64,000 bases of DNA from Manduca sexta (lineage: Eukaryota > Arthropoda > Insecta > Lepidoptera > Sphingidae). Each line of letters begins with the position of its first letter. Position 1 is the stretch's first letter. Shown in pieces: positions 22,261 through 34,627 of the stretch. The DNA lies in assembly GCF_014839805.1 (NCBI RefSeq), contig NC_051126.1, positions 10,982,609 to 11,046,608 on the forward strand, in the 5' to 3' direction. The translations under genes and the position numbers were made by a program. The notes beneath the pieces were generated by a model. That model worked only from the letters and a program-made list of their open reading frames with translations. It was not told the origin of the DNA and ran no database searches.

Positions 22261-23863
22261 CATTGTGTACGGTGGACGCTATCGGGGCGGATATAAAATA
22301 TATCGTACTATCAACAAAGTTTCATCTACACTACAACGATAGAAAAAATGCATCTCAAATTTTGGAATAAAAAATATATATAGCTTTAACCTTGTTACGA
22401 AATTTTATATGCTTTTGAAGAAGCTTAAATATAGATAATAAATGTTCAAATCAAAGAAACACTCACACAACTAATACGAAGCGTTCGCCCACTCAGTTTG
22501 ACTGATTTATTTTATTAATCAATTTTGTAGAAGATTTAAATAAGCACATGCTCACGACTTTATTCGATTTCGTGTATTTCGTAAATAATATTTAGATGAA
22601 AGGCGAACAAATCTACGATTAATAAAATAATTGACAAAGAGCGTTGCGATAGGAGATCACAATATAATGTAATGATTAGTGATGGGGAGATAGCGATAGA
22701 CCAATGCGGTGCCTTATTGATTCAGACAATCGGACCGATTAGCCGCTTCTCCGATGAAATGATCAAGAAACATAAGTTAGAAATTGGAGAAGGCTTAGAG
22801 ATACAAAAGCTGTAAAAAAATAGCAATTATACCAAGCAAAAGTTTTAAATATCAAGAAAAAAATCAAATTAATCAGTGGCTGAAACGGTTTCGTTGAAGA
22901 ATTACTCTGCTCACACAAATCTTGTAATTACAACACAATCAAAAGCACAAACATGATTATTACAAAATACACTAACATTACAAGTCTATAATGTTTTACA
23001 AACCGTTAAACCCAATACATTATCTTAATTATTTTCACGTCCAATTCATTAAAGCTTTATAACAATTTAGATTATCTTCGTACATCGACGTCTGTTTAAC
23101 ACCTCTCACGATAAACCCGGCGCGGCAGGACGCTCTCACAAAGGCGATCGTAAACTTAACATGAAAAAAAAAACAGATAAAAAAGGCACAAGCCCGAGAA
23201 CATAATAAAGAGAGTCAATTCGCCCGTCCCGTCTCAAGGTGTGAAGCTGTCACGGACGAAATGATGACTCCATTATTAACCGGCTAAATAATAATTTCCA
23301 CCGGTCCCGTTGTACGGAGTTGATGTGTTAATAAGTTGTACGCGGCCGTGTTATTTCGGTTGATACGTTTGTGTGCACGTACGTGTATTTAATTAGGGTT
23401 GCCGCGCACGAATAGTTGTTCCTGTTTTTTAAGTATTTTCTGATTGTTTTGTTCCAGTTTCGTGTATTGTACAGCTACTTATTATAATGATTTTTTGAAC
23501 TGATTAAAACAATTGTATTGTGTTAATTCAAATATATTCTTTTCTGCATAATAATATTAAAAATGGATCAACTATCGAACAAATTCCTAGTAAAACTTTT
23601 TCAGGTAGAAATTATCCTCCAGTGAAGCAGTAAACTGAAAGTTACTATAGAATATGATAAGGCCTTGTTAGTGTGTATGTTGCGGAAAGGCTACTATGGT
23701 GAGATGTCAGCTTCCATTCGCAGTTTGGGTAAAATTATATTGGATTTTTCTTCCGTCAATATTTGTCAGATTTACAAGGGGCCTAATGCGACGAAATATA
23801 GATATAATAATACTTCTGTCTACCCCTTTAAAAGTAAAAATGGTATGATGCAACGTGAATCTC
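22261..23863. other. Non-coding; possible conserved regulatory stretch at 23080-23400
   Basis: No exon is supported. The 23080-23400 part is less AT-biased, with several CpG and TTAATTA-like words, and could be an enhancer; this is only compositional. Confidence 0.3.
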
Positions 23864-23867
23864 TTAA

Positions 23868-24096
23868 GGCGATACCTCAAGGTCCATTTTCATACATTTT
23901 GTTTCACCTTTAATCTGGGTAACTAAACAAGTATTGGCAAGTAAAGAATTTAAATTCACGTCTAGTTAGTGATTAGTTCTCGCAGTTGAAAGAAAAACGT
24001 AAAAATAATTAATAATCATGGATATTTCTGCCTTTAAAATTTCGTCATATTAAATTTTCATACAAAATATATGAAAATGGACCTTGAGGTATCGCC
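23868..24096 (+). mobile_element. TTAA-flanked MITE with about 35-bp terminal inverted repeats (piggyBac-like)
   Basis: The left end GGCGATACCTCAAGGTCCAT continues to about 23902. The right end (about 24062-24096) is its inverse with one or two mismatches. TTAA flanks both sides (23864-23867 and 24097-24100), the target of piggyBac-superfamily transposases. Length is 229 bp with no ORF. Confidence 0.8.
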
Positions 24097-24100
24097 TTAA

Positions 24101-24749
24101 TGTATAATGTATGTCACAATTTTAATATTATTGTCGCAATGCATTATGTAATTTAAGCGGCTATTTTTCAATATTCAATATGTCAGCTTGGCGACGAACG
24201 TTACATAATAACGTAATAGTAACACAATCGTTTATTTTGTGTAAATTATTAATATACATTGCATATGTAAATAAGTTACTGCATCCGTTAACCTATATAG
24301 TAGTATTCTGTGCCATTATAAATAAATAATTTACTATATTTAAATAAATACATTATACAGAGTGGATTTTTAGATGGCGCAGCAACGACGGCTACTTTAA
24401 CCGCTGTAGCTTCAAGAAATCATTCTTAAGAGATTTTCCATTATCTCTTAAAACATTAAGATCTGTATTCCCAAATTTTAAGAAAATTGTAGTTAATAAA
24501 ATTAGTAATTTATGTATCAAGTCCTTTGATGCCAATAGAACCTATTGCTCAAGAGATATTATACTTATATTATACATATTTTTCAACTAAGATGCAGCGT
24601 TTGTAAAGTTCTAGTACTTTACTTGAAAATTGATAAGAGATCTGATATTTTTTTATTATGAATACGTCATGCGCTCATAATACTTGACAAATGGCTTTTA
24701 ATGGTTTTATATTCGATTAGATCGATAGAGCCGATTAAATTAATAAATT
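24101..24749. other. Non-coding, nothing recognised
   Basis: AT-rich. No ORF or repeat supported. Confidence 0.4.
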
Positions 24750-24760
24750 TTAAAAAATAA

Positions 24761-25091
24761 AAAAACGACGATAGCCTAGTTGGGTATGGAACGGTCTGCC
24801 GAGACGAATGTCCGCAGGTTCAAATCCCAAGGGCACATACCTCTGACTTTTCTAAAAATCATGTGTGTATTCTTTGTGAATTTATCGTTCGCTTTAACGG
24901 TGAAGGAAAACATCGTGAGGAAACCTGCACATCTGAGAAGTTCCTCTGTAGGAATTTCGAAGGTGTGTGAAGTCTACCAATCCGCACTAGGCCAGCGTGG
25001 TGGACTAAGGCCTAATCCCTCTCAGTAGTAGAGGAGGCCCGTGCTCAGCAGTGGGCAAGTATATAATACAGGGCTGATATTATTATTATTA
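24761..25091 (+). mobile_element. tRNA-headed SINE, family A, full length
   Basis: A-box-like TAGCCTAGTTGGGTATGGAA, B box GCAGGTTCAAATCCC, the body CGGTGAAGGAAAACATCG, and the 3' region GCCAGCGTGGTGGACTAAGG followed by CAGGGCTGATATTATTATT. Flanked by an 11-bp duplication TTAAAAAATAA (24750-24760 and 25092-25102), showing insertion by target-primed reverse transcription. Confidence 0.93.
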
Positions 25092-25430
25092 TTAAAAAAT
25101 AATTGATTAGTTAGGGCAATATAAATAAGGATTTTTTTCCTTCTTTACATGACTACATTTTTGCCTCACTCAATATATTGAAACAAAACTTTAATGAATC
25201 AAAGTGTAAAGTTGAAAAATATTAACGCGAAACATAGTAAGCAAATAAAAGACTGTATTTATTGTATTAAATATTTACTCGCACGCTTCGAGTTGTTCAT
25301 AAGTTAATTGTTTAACGTACCATATCGGATCTGGCACGGAATTTTTACTTGTTATTTTAATTATTTCATTATTCACTACTGTTATGCTTTTACCTGATTG
25401 ACCCAGAAGGCAGGAAATATTTGTTTTATA

Positions 25431-25520
25431 AAACTAGGTTTTGCTCGCTGCTCCGCCCGCCTTTTTTCCCAGAAAGTAAGCCTAGTGTTACATACAAACA
25501 TATTAACCAAAAGTTCAATG
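25431..25520 (-). mobile_element. Helitron 3'-end fragment
   Basis: AACTAGGTTTTGCTCGCTGC, then TCCGCCCGCC and CCCAGAAAGTAAGCCTAGTG, is the inverse of the CTAG-ending Helitron terminus also seen at 36030-36062. Three overlapping short ORFs on it are incidental. Confidence 0.5.
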
Positions 25521-25739
25521 GTTATAGAAAAAAAAAATCCAAGTTTTTTGGAAATTTTATCATACAAAATGTTAACCTTCAAGAAAACACAGTGTTTCTC
25601 TTAGATGAGTATGTTACTTTGATACTTTAATATATAGATCTAAATCATAATTATACCCACGTAATTTCAGCAATGTTATATAAAAAACGTATAGTTAATT
25701 TAACTATTTCAAATATGACCAGCAGTTACGCCCGTTAAT

Positions 25740-25900
25740 TATCCGTGTCTAAAAACTACAGTTTCATTGTTTTTATGCGAGCCTGAACGATGTGGCGTGT
25801 GAATTGGGCGGGAATCGCCGCGCTCGGCCAATCAGAGGGCTGCGCACGCGCAACGCACAGCCAAGAATGTGCCGGCGCTCACGCAACACTAAAGGCTGGT
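25740..25900. promoter_or_regulatory. CpG-rich patch with CCAAT motif (orphan promoter-like)
   Basis: A sudden GC-rich stretch with GGGCGGGAATCGCCGCGCTC, CGGCCAATCAGAGGGCTGCG and GCACGCGCAACGCAC. CCAAT plus GC boxes would fit a promoter or enhancer. No first exon is evident on either strand. Confidence 0.3.
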
Positions 25901-26690
25901 ATTCACCAAGAGCACGAGTTTTAATGTTGTTTTATTCATTATTATTAAACATAAACTGACGCACTTTTTTCATTACTTTGTGCGTAATTCTAGTGTATTC
26001 CTTACCTTCCACAAGAATTATTCCATAATAAAAGCACTATCCCATAATATATGCAACTGGCTTGACGAGTGGAAGTGAAAGTCGTGCATTTGTTATTCTC
26101 ACCTATTTCATTGCGTTAGTTAACAATAAATATGAAATAATGGAAACAAGAATCTTACAATTCGGCCTCGCAATCAAGTTTTTTGTTTTCGCCTCACATG
26201 AGCAATCTCGTCCCATCGGTCAATATGTCAACAGCCTGAGCGACGAATACTCGTGCGTTTTATGCCTAATATTAATATTGCATATGTTTTAATATTGTAA
26301 CACGCACTCCATAGCCGTGCCACGATATTTCACATAAACTATAACTATCCTGCTATGAGTATAAAAATTATAACAGTGAATGGTCCTATATTAGAATACT
26401 TACAGCGTTAGTTGATTACCATATATTTATTATAATGCACTTGTTGCATCCCCATCTTAAAATGCTTGTTGTTTTGATGTCTTTATTATACTGTAATAGC
26501 TTGGGATAAAAAAACGTTACTTGTCTATTGATTTAAAAAATGAAAAATATGTTTAATTAGCTCGTACAAAAAATACTAGTTTCTAATTAGGCGTGTTACA
26601 TTGAGGCAAAAAATTAATATATTAGTTCGGAAAAACTAGTTAATAACGTTGTTACTTAGTATCTATACGTTGCCTCTTTTGGTCTTGTCT
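25901..26690. other. Non-coding, nothing recognised
   Basis: The ORF at 26062-26292 (+) lacks any recognisable motif or splice context. Confidence 0.35.
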
Positions 26691-26692
26691 AA

Positions 26693-26845
26693 CATAATGA
26701 CAAAGGACTAGGAAGTCCTGGGTTCAAATACCACTACGCTCGGTCCGACGAGTCAGGAAGTTGGGAATTTTCTAACACGACTAGCCCAGGGCTGGCGACC
26801 TCATGCCCTGTAGCTCGGGGGCATCTAGAAAATTCCGCCACGGCA
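26693..26845 (+). repeat. Degraded tRNA-like SINE
   Basis: GTCCTGGGTTCAAATACC resembles a B box. Downstream TTTTCTAACACGACTAGCCC and GGCTGGCGACCTCATGCCC are typical SINE-body words in this kind of genome. Confidence 0.4.
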
Positions 26846-28030
26846 TCCATTGTTTATCGTAACACGCGAAATATTGAAACTCAAAGAGAGTCGCAAGGCG
26901 AGCAGTGGGACAACGCGTACATTTCCCGCAAAAAAAGGGCTGGCATCTTACAGAGACGGTCGACTAAACAAATTCGGTCATAAAATTAAGTTAAACCTTT
27001 CTGCGACATGCTTGTTAAATATATTGCGCCAACCCTACTTTGGAGTAGATATAAAAGCGATCATAACAATAACGATTATAGAAAGTAGAAATGTTAGTAT
27101 TATTAGTTTGCATCGTTTTAAACGACCCCAAAGTAAAGGAGTTATAATACATATAAATGTGTGTATGTATATATGTATGTATTTTGCATTCTATAAATAT
27201 TGATAATGCTTATTATTCATTCTGTTAATATTTATTTAATCAAAATTTATACAGTACAATAACTATCGAAGTGGAATTCATACGAGAGGCATTACTTAGC
27301 AGTCTACTCCAATATCACAACTATAATTTAAATACCGACTGCACATTCGCACCAAAATTTTCCACAACATTAAAGAACTAATAGAATATTGATTTAGTTA
27401 GTTCGAAAGCTATAACCTATACACTTTAATAGAATTTGAAAGAATTGCCCTTACATTCCGCAATACGCACAAGCATGGAGCTTAACTTTTTTATTTCATT
27501 CCATTCGGAGTATTTATTACCTTGCGTATTTATTAACAGAAGTGAAGTGAATGTAAAACTATGATAAAATAAAAAAATTAAGGTTATTTCCCTAGACTAA
27601 ATTATTTTATTTATTTATTTATTTCACGAATAATTTCTGTTTGTCATGCTTCGCAGCCGCAAATATTAGTTTCATTAATATTGATTTAGGGAACCTTGTT
27701 GACCTCACTTTACAAGTGACTATTGATATATATACTTCTGGATATTTTATTATTTAAATAATTTATAAATTTCAATAGTAAGTTAATTGTTTCCTCTTTG
27801 TACGCTAAGGTGACAAGGTTAATATATTTAGAATGTAAGTAAAATTTACATGAATTAATATTTATTTTATATTATAATTAAATAAAGTTATGTAAATTGT
27901 AAAGTTATCTTACATTTTAATGCTTATACATAAATGCAAATATTTGTAAAATGTATCAATATTCAAATGTTTGTTAAAAGTAAACGCACGAACTGATATT
28001 TAGTACACGGATAAATGAAGTCCTGAATTA
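26846..28030. other. Non-coding, nothing recognised
   Basis: The 117-codon ORF at 26850-27203 (+) is of low-complexity composition without a domain. An (ATTT)n run lies at about 27602-27625. Confidence 0.4.
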
Positions 28031-28252
28031 ATATATGTTGCCGCCGCAGTCTGCAGCCTGTTCCATCCCGAAACGCAACACACTTCTCCACCTCTACGGC
28101 GGGAATCTTGTGTACGGTGATCACTATCCGGGCAGATTCAAACATCCTACAAGCACTTCGAGTTTTGACCATAAGGGAGTTAGCCGCCTCCCTTCAAGCA
28201 TACAAGATGTAAAAGATTATTTCACTTATCTAATTCGAGTTGACAGACAGAT

Positions 28253-28338
28253 TGCGGGGCGCTAGGAGGCTCCGGCGGCGCGCTTTGAGCCTCGAGGTGC
28301 TAATAACGAGGCGCCCCGCAGCGATCGCATCCCGCTGC
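28253..28338. other. GC-rich nested hairpin cluster (possible structured RNA)
   Basis: TGCGGGGCGC (28253-28262) pairs perfectly with GCGCCCCGCA (28311-28320). Inside, GAGGCTC (28266-28272) pairs with GAGCCTC (28287-28293). GCAGCG (28318-28323) pairs with CGCTGC (28333-28338). The surroundings (28030-28350) form a GC-rich island in AT-rich DNA. No function assigned. Confidence 0.5.
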
Positions 28339-28826
28339 GTGAGGAATGTTAAGGAGAAGGGGATAGTGTCGGACACTACATGTTAAGGTGAATATATGAA
28401 TTGCTATGATCAATCATTTGTGTCTTAATCAATATGTTGAATATTGATCTTTAAAGCTATTGTAATAGCTACCAGAGTGATAGATGTATAAAATTATCTT
28501 GAACAGTCATGAATTCATGTTTCATCAAACACTTCAAATAATTTTATATTCAAGGAATACTTTAAGTTAAAATCACACTAAAATTAATCGAAAAATTTAA
28601 GCAAAGCAGTGTATTTTATTCTGGTAAATGTACGGCAATAATATGATAGAAAATTACTATAACATATAACACTTATTACATTACTTTTATTACTAAACGT
28701 CTGCTGCTTCTGCTGCAACAACTTTAAAAAAAGTCATATAACGCAATCGTGTAGTATCGGTTTTTAGGCTGTTTACCCCATGTAAGTAAGATATCTGGTG
28801 CGCGGTCTCTATTAAGTATAATCATA

Positions 28827-28925
28827 TGATCGGCAGGCGCTATCTGTATAGCGGTGTGCCGATCACGTGGTGTTGATTAACGACGCTCCGATACCAGGCA
28901 ACAAAGAGTTGCTCAACACCATCAC
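28827..28925. other. Two adjacent strong hairpins (possible structured RNA)
   Basis: Hairpin 1: TGATCGGCA (28827-28835) pairs with TGCCGATCA (28857-28865), with an inner stem CGCTAT/ATAGCG around loop CTGT. Hairpin 2: GTGGTGTTGA (28867-28876) pairs with TCAACACCATC (28913-28923) with one bulge, and an inner GCAAC/GTTGC stem. They start within two bases of each other. Confidence 0.5.
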
Positions 28926-31312
28926 ACTTCAGAGGGGAACAGTATATAATAATTTAAACATGAAACTAAGATGTAAGAGGATTTAAAATACAAAGAATTC
29001 CGAAATTAATAATTTATAGTTTAAAGGCTAATTCCCATTACTACTTAAAAATGGCATTATTAAGTAACAATTTCACTAGTTGACTCGCTTTGCCCGTTCT
29101 GCCAAAAACATCTGTGATTATTGTAATTTATAGTCGAAGTAGAAGATATAGACTTCTCTTTTACACGTCATCATTGGCAATTAATATCTACGTGTACATT
29201 CAATAGCAATCGTTGAAGATGCGATTTTTTTGATCTTCTACAAGTAACGTTAATACTGGCTTTATGTAGAAGTAGAAAATATAAAACCCTTCTTTCCAAG
29301 TAATATCTTATCATTAACAAGAAATTTATCTAAAAATATTCTAACACGAGTTAGTAAGATAGAGTCAAAAACAGAAAGAACATACGGAATGCAGCTCGGT
29401 CCGTGTTTCAGCTCGTACATTGTAAAGCAAATTGTTTTCCTGACGACACATCTAAAAACACCCACCACTCGCCATTGATTGAGCCATCACCGTCGCTATT
29501 CCAGCTGCTTTACGCACAACTCACCTTAACATAACCCCGGGTTAACACACATCGCCATAAACAACCTTATCTCAAAGATTTAAAGTTCAATTTGTACACG
29601 AAATGTACAGTCGTCGCAAATAAATTTTGAACTTTGTGAAGTAAGCTGTCATAACTCACATGTACAGTCGGGAAACTATTATTTGTTGCGGTTTTGTTAC
29701 ATTGTACTGTGAGTTAAATGCTCACAAGCTTTTTCTGTATGAAATGAGAATGTTTCAGTGGAGAACTTGTGTCTTGTTTTGTTACCACTTTGTTATTGGT
29801 ATTCACAATTTAATTTTATTAAGTAACAATTATTACATAATTTTCTGTTTCTGAGTCAACATTTCATCGACAGTCGATTGATTCATTATTTTCTCTTTGT
29901 AAATTACTTGTTAAATTAATTTACAGTTGAAAATGTGACCCATTTAAAATCAATTTTCTCTACATTCTTAGATCAAAATGAGACATACTCATCTTTACTG
30001 TAATTCAAATGCTAATAATAGAACAAACAATAATTCATAATCACCATTATTACTGCCTCACATAAATAACTTTATAACAGAACAAAAAACTTCAAAAGTA
30101 ATTATATCGCAGTTCAATAAATAATTTCGCTCAATTCAACGTGAGATAAAAAAAAGAGTTTATTTGCCACATCCGCCCTCATTTACAACTATAATTTCAA
30201 GTTTAATACACGCCGTGATTGAGCGATGGTGTAAAACAACACATGCATGAAGACATCAAATTGAAAACCATCAACTGTTACCGCGCCTTAATAATGCTGG
30301 CTTTATTACCTTGATATATTGCCTGTACAAATCGTGATTACGCTAGTGAAAATGTCGTTTCAACAAAACACTGTATTAAAAATGAATAATGACTTCTTTG
30401 CCGGCAACGTCATTATAACGCGCGGTCACCGGCTCGCGGTGAGATTTCTAACTTCCTACACATGCGAACCGTTCAGACTAGTTTACACCGTGTTTGTTAG
30501 CATATAAAGTGCACTTCGCCTTACGGAAATATCAAAATTGCTGTTTTACAACTTTAAATCTTATTTAAATATTTTTTAAAGTACTGTTTCCTTTGTGTGC
30601 GAACTCGGCGCACGTAAATTGCAGAGCCTATAGAGAATTTCCATGTGATTGTGCCATGGCGAATCGGATTGACAGCTAAGAAGGTTATTATTATCACATT
30701 TTACTAAGAAGTGCATGCATTTACATAAAATAATGTGATATAATCTGTGGAAATGTTTATATTCACTGTCCCATGTTATGATTAAGTTAATAACGTTGGG
30801 ACATTTGGAGCAAATGCGTTTATCCTTAATGATACAAAGTTCTTGTAATATGGTATCGTTTATAAATTCAGTTGGTTACTTTTTTCCTTATACAGAGAAA
30901 TTCTTGCGTGGATCTTTCATATATATAAATTCACGCTACTATGTTCATATTGAAAACAAGAAACAACATCGGTTTATTTTCTTTCAATGTTATCGCAGTT
31001 TTTTGTATTTGAATTTTGTCCCGACGTTCCGTATATTGCAGTATTTATGATCTCGGGGCGAACTGAGCTGCTGATCGTCCAAAAAGACAAAGTAACAATA
31101 TCTTTAGAATTATACAAAATTTTGTATAAATTACTAACGTCAGGGAAAAAGATTTAATTCATAAAACTGCGATAAAATCAGAAAACAAGTTTTATTTCGA
31201 TCATTTACTTACCAAGAACAAGAATAGTGAAGAAAATAAAAGCTACATGAGAAGGGTACTAAGTAATACTTCTACAGTGGGCACGCAGAAAACTATTAGT
31301 CTCTTTTATTTA
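28926..31312. other. Non-coding, nothing recognised except a PLE-like scrap
   Basis: AT-rich; the ORFs at 29262, 29660, 30319 and 30778 have no recognisable content. ACTGCGATAAAATCAGAAAA at about 31166-31185 resembles the degraded Penelope-like terminus. Confidence 0.35.
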
Positions 31313-31545
31313 TATAATAATAATACCAGCCCCGTAGTATCCCACTGTTGGGCAAGAGTCTCGTCTACTAGACAGTTTAGGCCTTAGACCTCCACGCTGG
31401 CCTAGAGCGGATTGACAGCGTTCACATACCTACAAAATTTATTAGTCTTTAGGTTTCCTTCAGATGTTTTCCTTCACCATTAAAACGAGCGATAGTCTTT
31501 AAAGTACACAGGTAACTTCGTAAAGTCCGAGATGTGTGTCTCAGT
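31313..31545 (-). mobile_element. tRNA-headed SINE, family A, 3' part only, diverged
   Basis: In reverse it matches the family A body: AATAATACCAGCCCCGTAGT, ACTGTTGGGCAAGAG, CCACGCTGGCCTAGAGCGGA and TTTTCCTTCACCATTAAAAC. The tRNA head is missing, so this is a 5'-truncated copy. Confidence 0.75.
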
Positions 31546-33660
31546 TAACATTTCTAATATTTATTTATTTATTTGAACAGCCAACAAAACATACACCTTA
31601 CATAGTTTTTTTAACAATTCAGTAAGTAATTGCTGCAGTGCTGTTTTAATTACAGGCTGTCACAGCATGAACATATTAATACATAACAATAAACAATTGG
31701 CTGCACCATAAGTGCACTATATTCTAAATATAAGACTGAATATAAAACTAAATTTAGGTTTCAACGAGCGAGTTCAATATTTTCCTTTTGAAGATAGGAA
31801 GCGAGTCATTAAATATGTCAATTTAATCAGATATGTATATATGTTTTTTCACATATACTTACTTCGAAGAACAAAATATAAACCATTATATCAATAAAAG
31901 TACACGTAGACAAGTACTTATTTAAATTCTAAATAAAATCCCCGGTTTACGGTAAGCACAATAACGTTGATCGTTGAAATCGGGTAACACATACATGAGC
32001 CACAAAACAAATAACACATTTATGTAGGTTTTTCTGTAAAGGTGTTCAATCAATCACCAACTGTCACAACCGGGCCAACAATCACAGTGGCTGATGGTTC
32101 TATGGTCTTGTAATTGAAAACGGTACCATCTTACCGTTCTACCTCGGAAATGGGTTAGCAAATCGCAAAACACATGATGCAAATGTTAGTGTACGAACTA
32201 GGGTGTTCGCAAAAATGACATTTTTATAGTTTATTTATGGTTGAGTAAGAATTTAGGCGATCTAGAGGCAGATATGAATTGCTCAGAAGTAATAGTTCAT
32301 GTATGGTTGAGAAAAAATTTAGGTGATCTAGATATGCATTGCTGAGAATTAGATCCCGCAAACTATTGACAAGCGGCCAGTTGTAAAAGCTAAGTCAAAT
32401 GATTTGTAATTTTTTTAAAAATGTTGTGCTGAGCTCACATTGGAATGGAAAGTAGATGGAAAAGGAAAAGAAGGATCATTGTGAGTTTTCAAACTCAGAA
32501 AGAAAACGAAACATACGATGCAGCAGGCTGTAATAGCATTGTTAGTTTGATAAAATCGCTAAGACACCATCTACTCGAGGAACAAATTCTATTCTCCGCT
32601 CAAGAGCCATCGACAGTAGAAGTGAACATTTATACTTAATTTCGACATTTATGTATCCCTCTTAAATGGTTACAATTGTCAGGCGATACTTCATACGTAA
32701 GAGATAAGTTCGAATCCAGGCACACTAACCAGCCGTGATGTTTTGTTCGTTAAACCTTCACATATAATTAAGGAGGCGAACTCCGCCAGCCTGGCTAAAA
32801 CACATAAATCATAATAATTTAATGCGTGCCGAGCCTTTCTCGCGCCGCCGCGCCTCACCAACGGTTTTAGGGTTCCTGATTCTTAATCCGACGGAATTTA
32901 AAAACAATCGTCATAACAATGACAACGGTAGATTTATTGATGTTGAAATTGTTTTCTGTTATTTAATTGAGAATTGGACGATCTTAATGTTATTTACACT
33001 TCGACCAATATTGACAAGTTTGAATTGTAATCTTTTACGCAAAACTACATTGTTTGTTGTACAATTATTTTTCGAGTTTAGATAAGTAACTGCATGTACA
33101 ACATTTACATACAGCGCTAGGGAATACGTAATAATTATAACATCTACAATTCAATGTCAATAGTATGTATAGTATACGGAACTTTAATCCCCTAACCGAA
33201 TGGCACGCTAACCCTCTTTTTCCTCGGTTATGACCATCCGTGCATCTGCGCTTCTTTCCACTTAAAACCAAAATGGCTTGGAAATTGACAGCTTTATAAA
33301 TATAAGAAAAGGCTTGTGTTCAGGACGTGCCGTTGTATGTAAACGTCTGTAAATAATCACAGGCACTGCGCATGCGCTTGCTTTACGATCTTGTGCATGT
33401 AAGGGAATTGTTAATTAAACTTCGCTTATATAATTAAATAATAATTAATAAATTGTATCATTTTACTACAATAGTAACAGTATATTTTATTTTATAGTTT
33501 TTCTAGATATGTTAAGCTTAACACGAATTTGTACGTGAAATGGATTTGAATAAAAACTATACAGGTAGGCATTTAGTATATAAATATACAATCCAACTTA
33601 GTAATGACTGAGAGCGTATTTTATCACAAAAGAATAACTAATTAGTGACCTTTAGTTATA
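31546..33660. other. Non-coding; an imperfect tandem repeat at 32235-32350
   Basis: Two imperfect copies of a unit with TATGGTTGAG...AATTTAGGYGATCTAGA lie at 32235-32290 and 32302-32350. Nothing else recognised; the small ORFs are not supported. Confidence 0.4.
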
Positions 33661-33667
33661 TATTTTT

Positions 33668-33717
33668 TGCGCCTCTGCATACCCCTTCGAGGATAAATGC
33701 GTGATGTTATGTATGTA
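33668..33717 (+). mobile_element. 3'-terminal fragment of the Bm1-like SINE
   Basis: TTGCGCCTCTGCATACCCCT followed by CGAGGATAAATGCGTGATGT and a TATGTA tail equals the last 50 bases of the family. Confidence 0.8.
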
Positions 33718-33731
33718 ATTAGTTATTTATC

Positions 33732-33886
33732 CACATCATCATAAGCCCGTTGCAGTCCACTGCTAGACATAGGCCTCTCCCAAGGTACGCCACAGAGCCC
33801 GGTCTGCTGCTTTATACGTCTAGTCGCTGCCGGCCCTCTTGTGTAAGTTATCACGCCATTTGGACAGCGTCCCAAGCTATGTTTGC
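33732..33886 (-). pseudogene. C-terminal fragment of a LINE endonuclease/reverse transcriptase ORF
   Basis: On the minus strand the frame reads AADRALWRTLGEAYV, stop, QWTATGL. This matches the conserved end of insect LINE ORFs (DRxLWRxLGEAYVQQWT). An in-frame TAG replaces the usual glutamine, and upstream codons carry further stops, so it is dead. The element is 5'-truncated. Confidence 0.7.
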
Positions 33887-34127
33887 CATTTATTTACTTG
33901 CCAATTATGTTTGGTAAATACTTAATATACTAATACATCGTATTCATGACTTAAAAAAACCTTAAAAATAATTTTATAATCTGTTTACAACACAACATAG
34001 AATAACAATATTCTAGTTCAAAAAATCATATTTTCGAATGACACTATCAAACTTATAATAAACGACCTCTTTTACATTTGGGGGGTCAAGACGCCTGCAT
34101 CACCTTAAATACCTGCCCGTTCAGCCA

Positions 34128-34627
34128 NNNNNNNNNNNNNNNNNNNNNNNNNNNNNNNNNNNNNNNNNNNNNNNNNNNNNNNNNNNNNNNNNNNNNNNNN
34201 NNNNNNNNNNNNNNNNNNNNNNNNNNNNNNNNNNNNNNNNNNNNNNNNNNNNNNNNNNNNNNNNNNNNNNNNNNNNNNNNNNNNNNNNNNNNNNNNNNNN
34301 NNNNNNNNNNNNNNNNNNNNNNNNNNNNNNNNNNNNNNNNNNNNNNNNNNNNNNNNNNNNNNNNNNNNNNNNNNNNNNNNNNNNNNNNNNNNNNNNNNNN
34401 NNNNNNNNNNNNNNNNNNNNNNNNNNNNNNNNNNNNNNNNNNNNNNNNNNNNNNNNNNNNNNNNNNNNNNNNNNNNNNNNNNNNNNNNNNNNNNNNNNNN
34501 NNNNNNNNNNNNNNNNNNNNNNNNNNNNNNNNNNNNNNNNNNNNNNNNNNNNNNNNNNNNNNNNNNNNNNNNNNNNNNNNNNNNNNNNNNNNNNNNNNNN
34601 NNNNNNNNNNNNNNNNNNNNNNNNNNN
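34128..34627. other. Assembly gap (500 N)
   Basis: Exactly 500 undetermined bases. The left flank contains a G6 run. Confidence 0.99.

Noticed and set aside
26850..27203. 117-codon ORF
   Set aside because: Low-complexity tail and no domain; overlaps SINE-derived flank.
28035..28265. 76-codon ORF in the GC-rich island
   Set aside because: It ends inside the hairpin cluster and has no homology I recognise; the island is better explained as structured or regulatory DNA.
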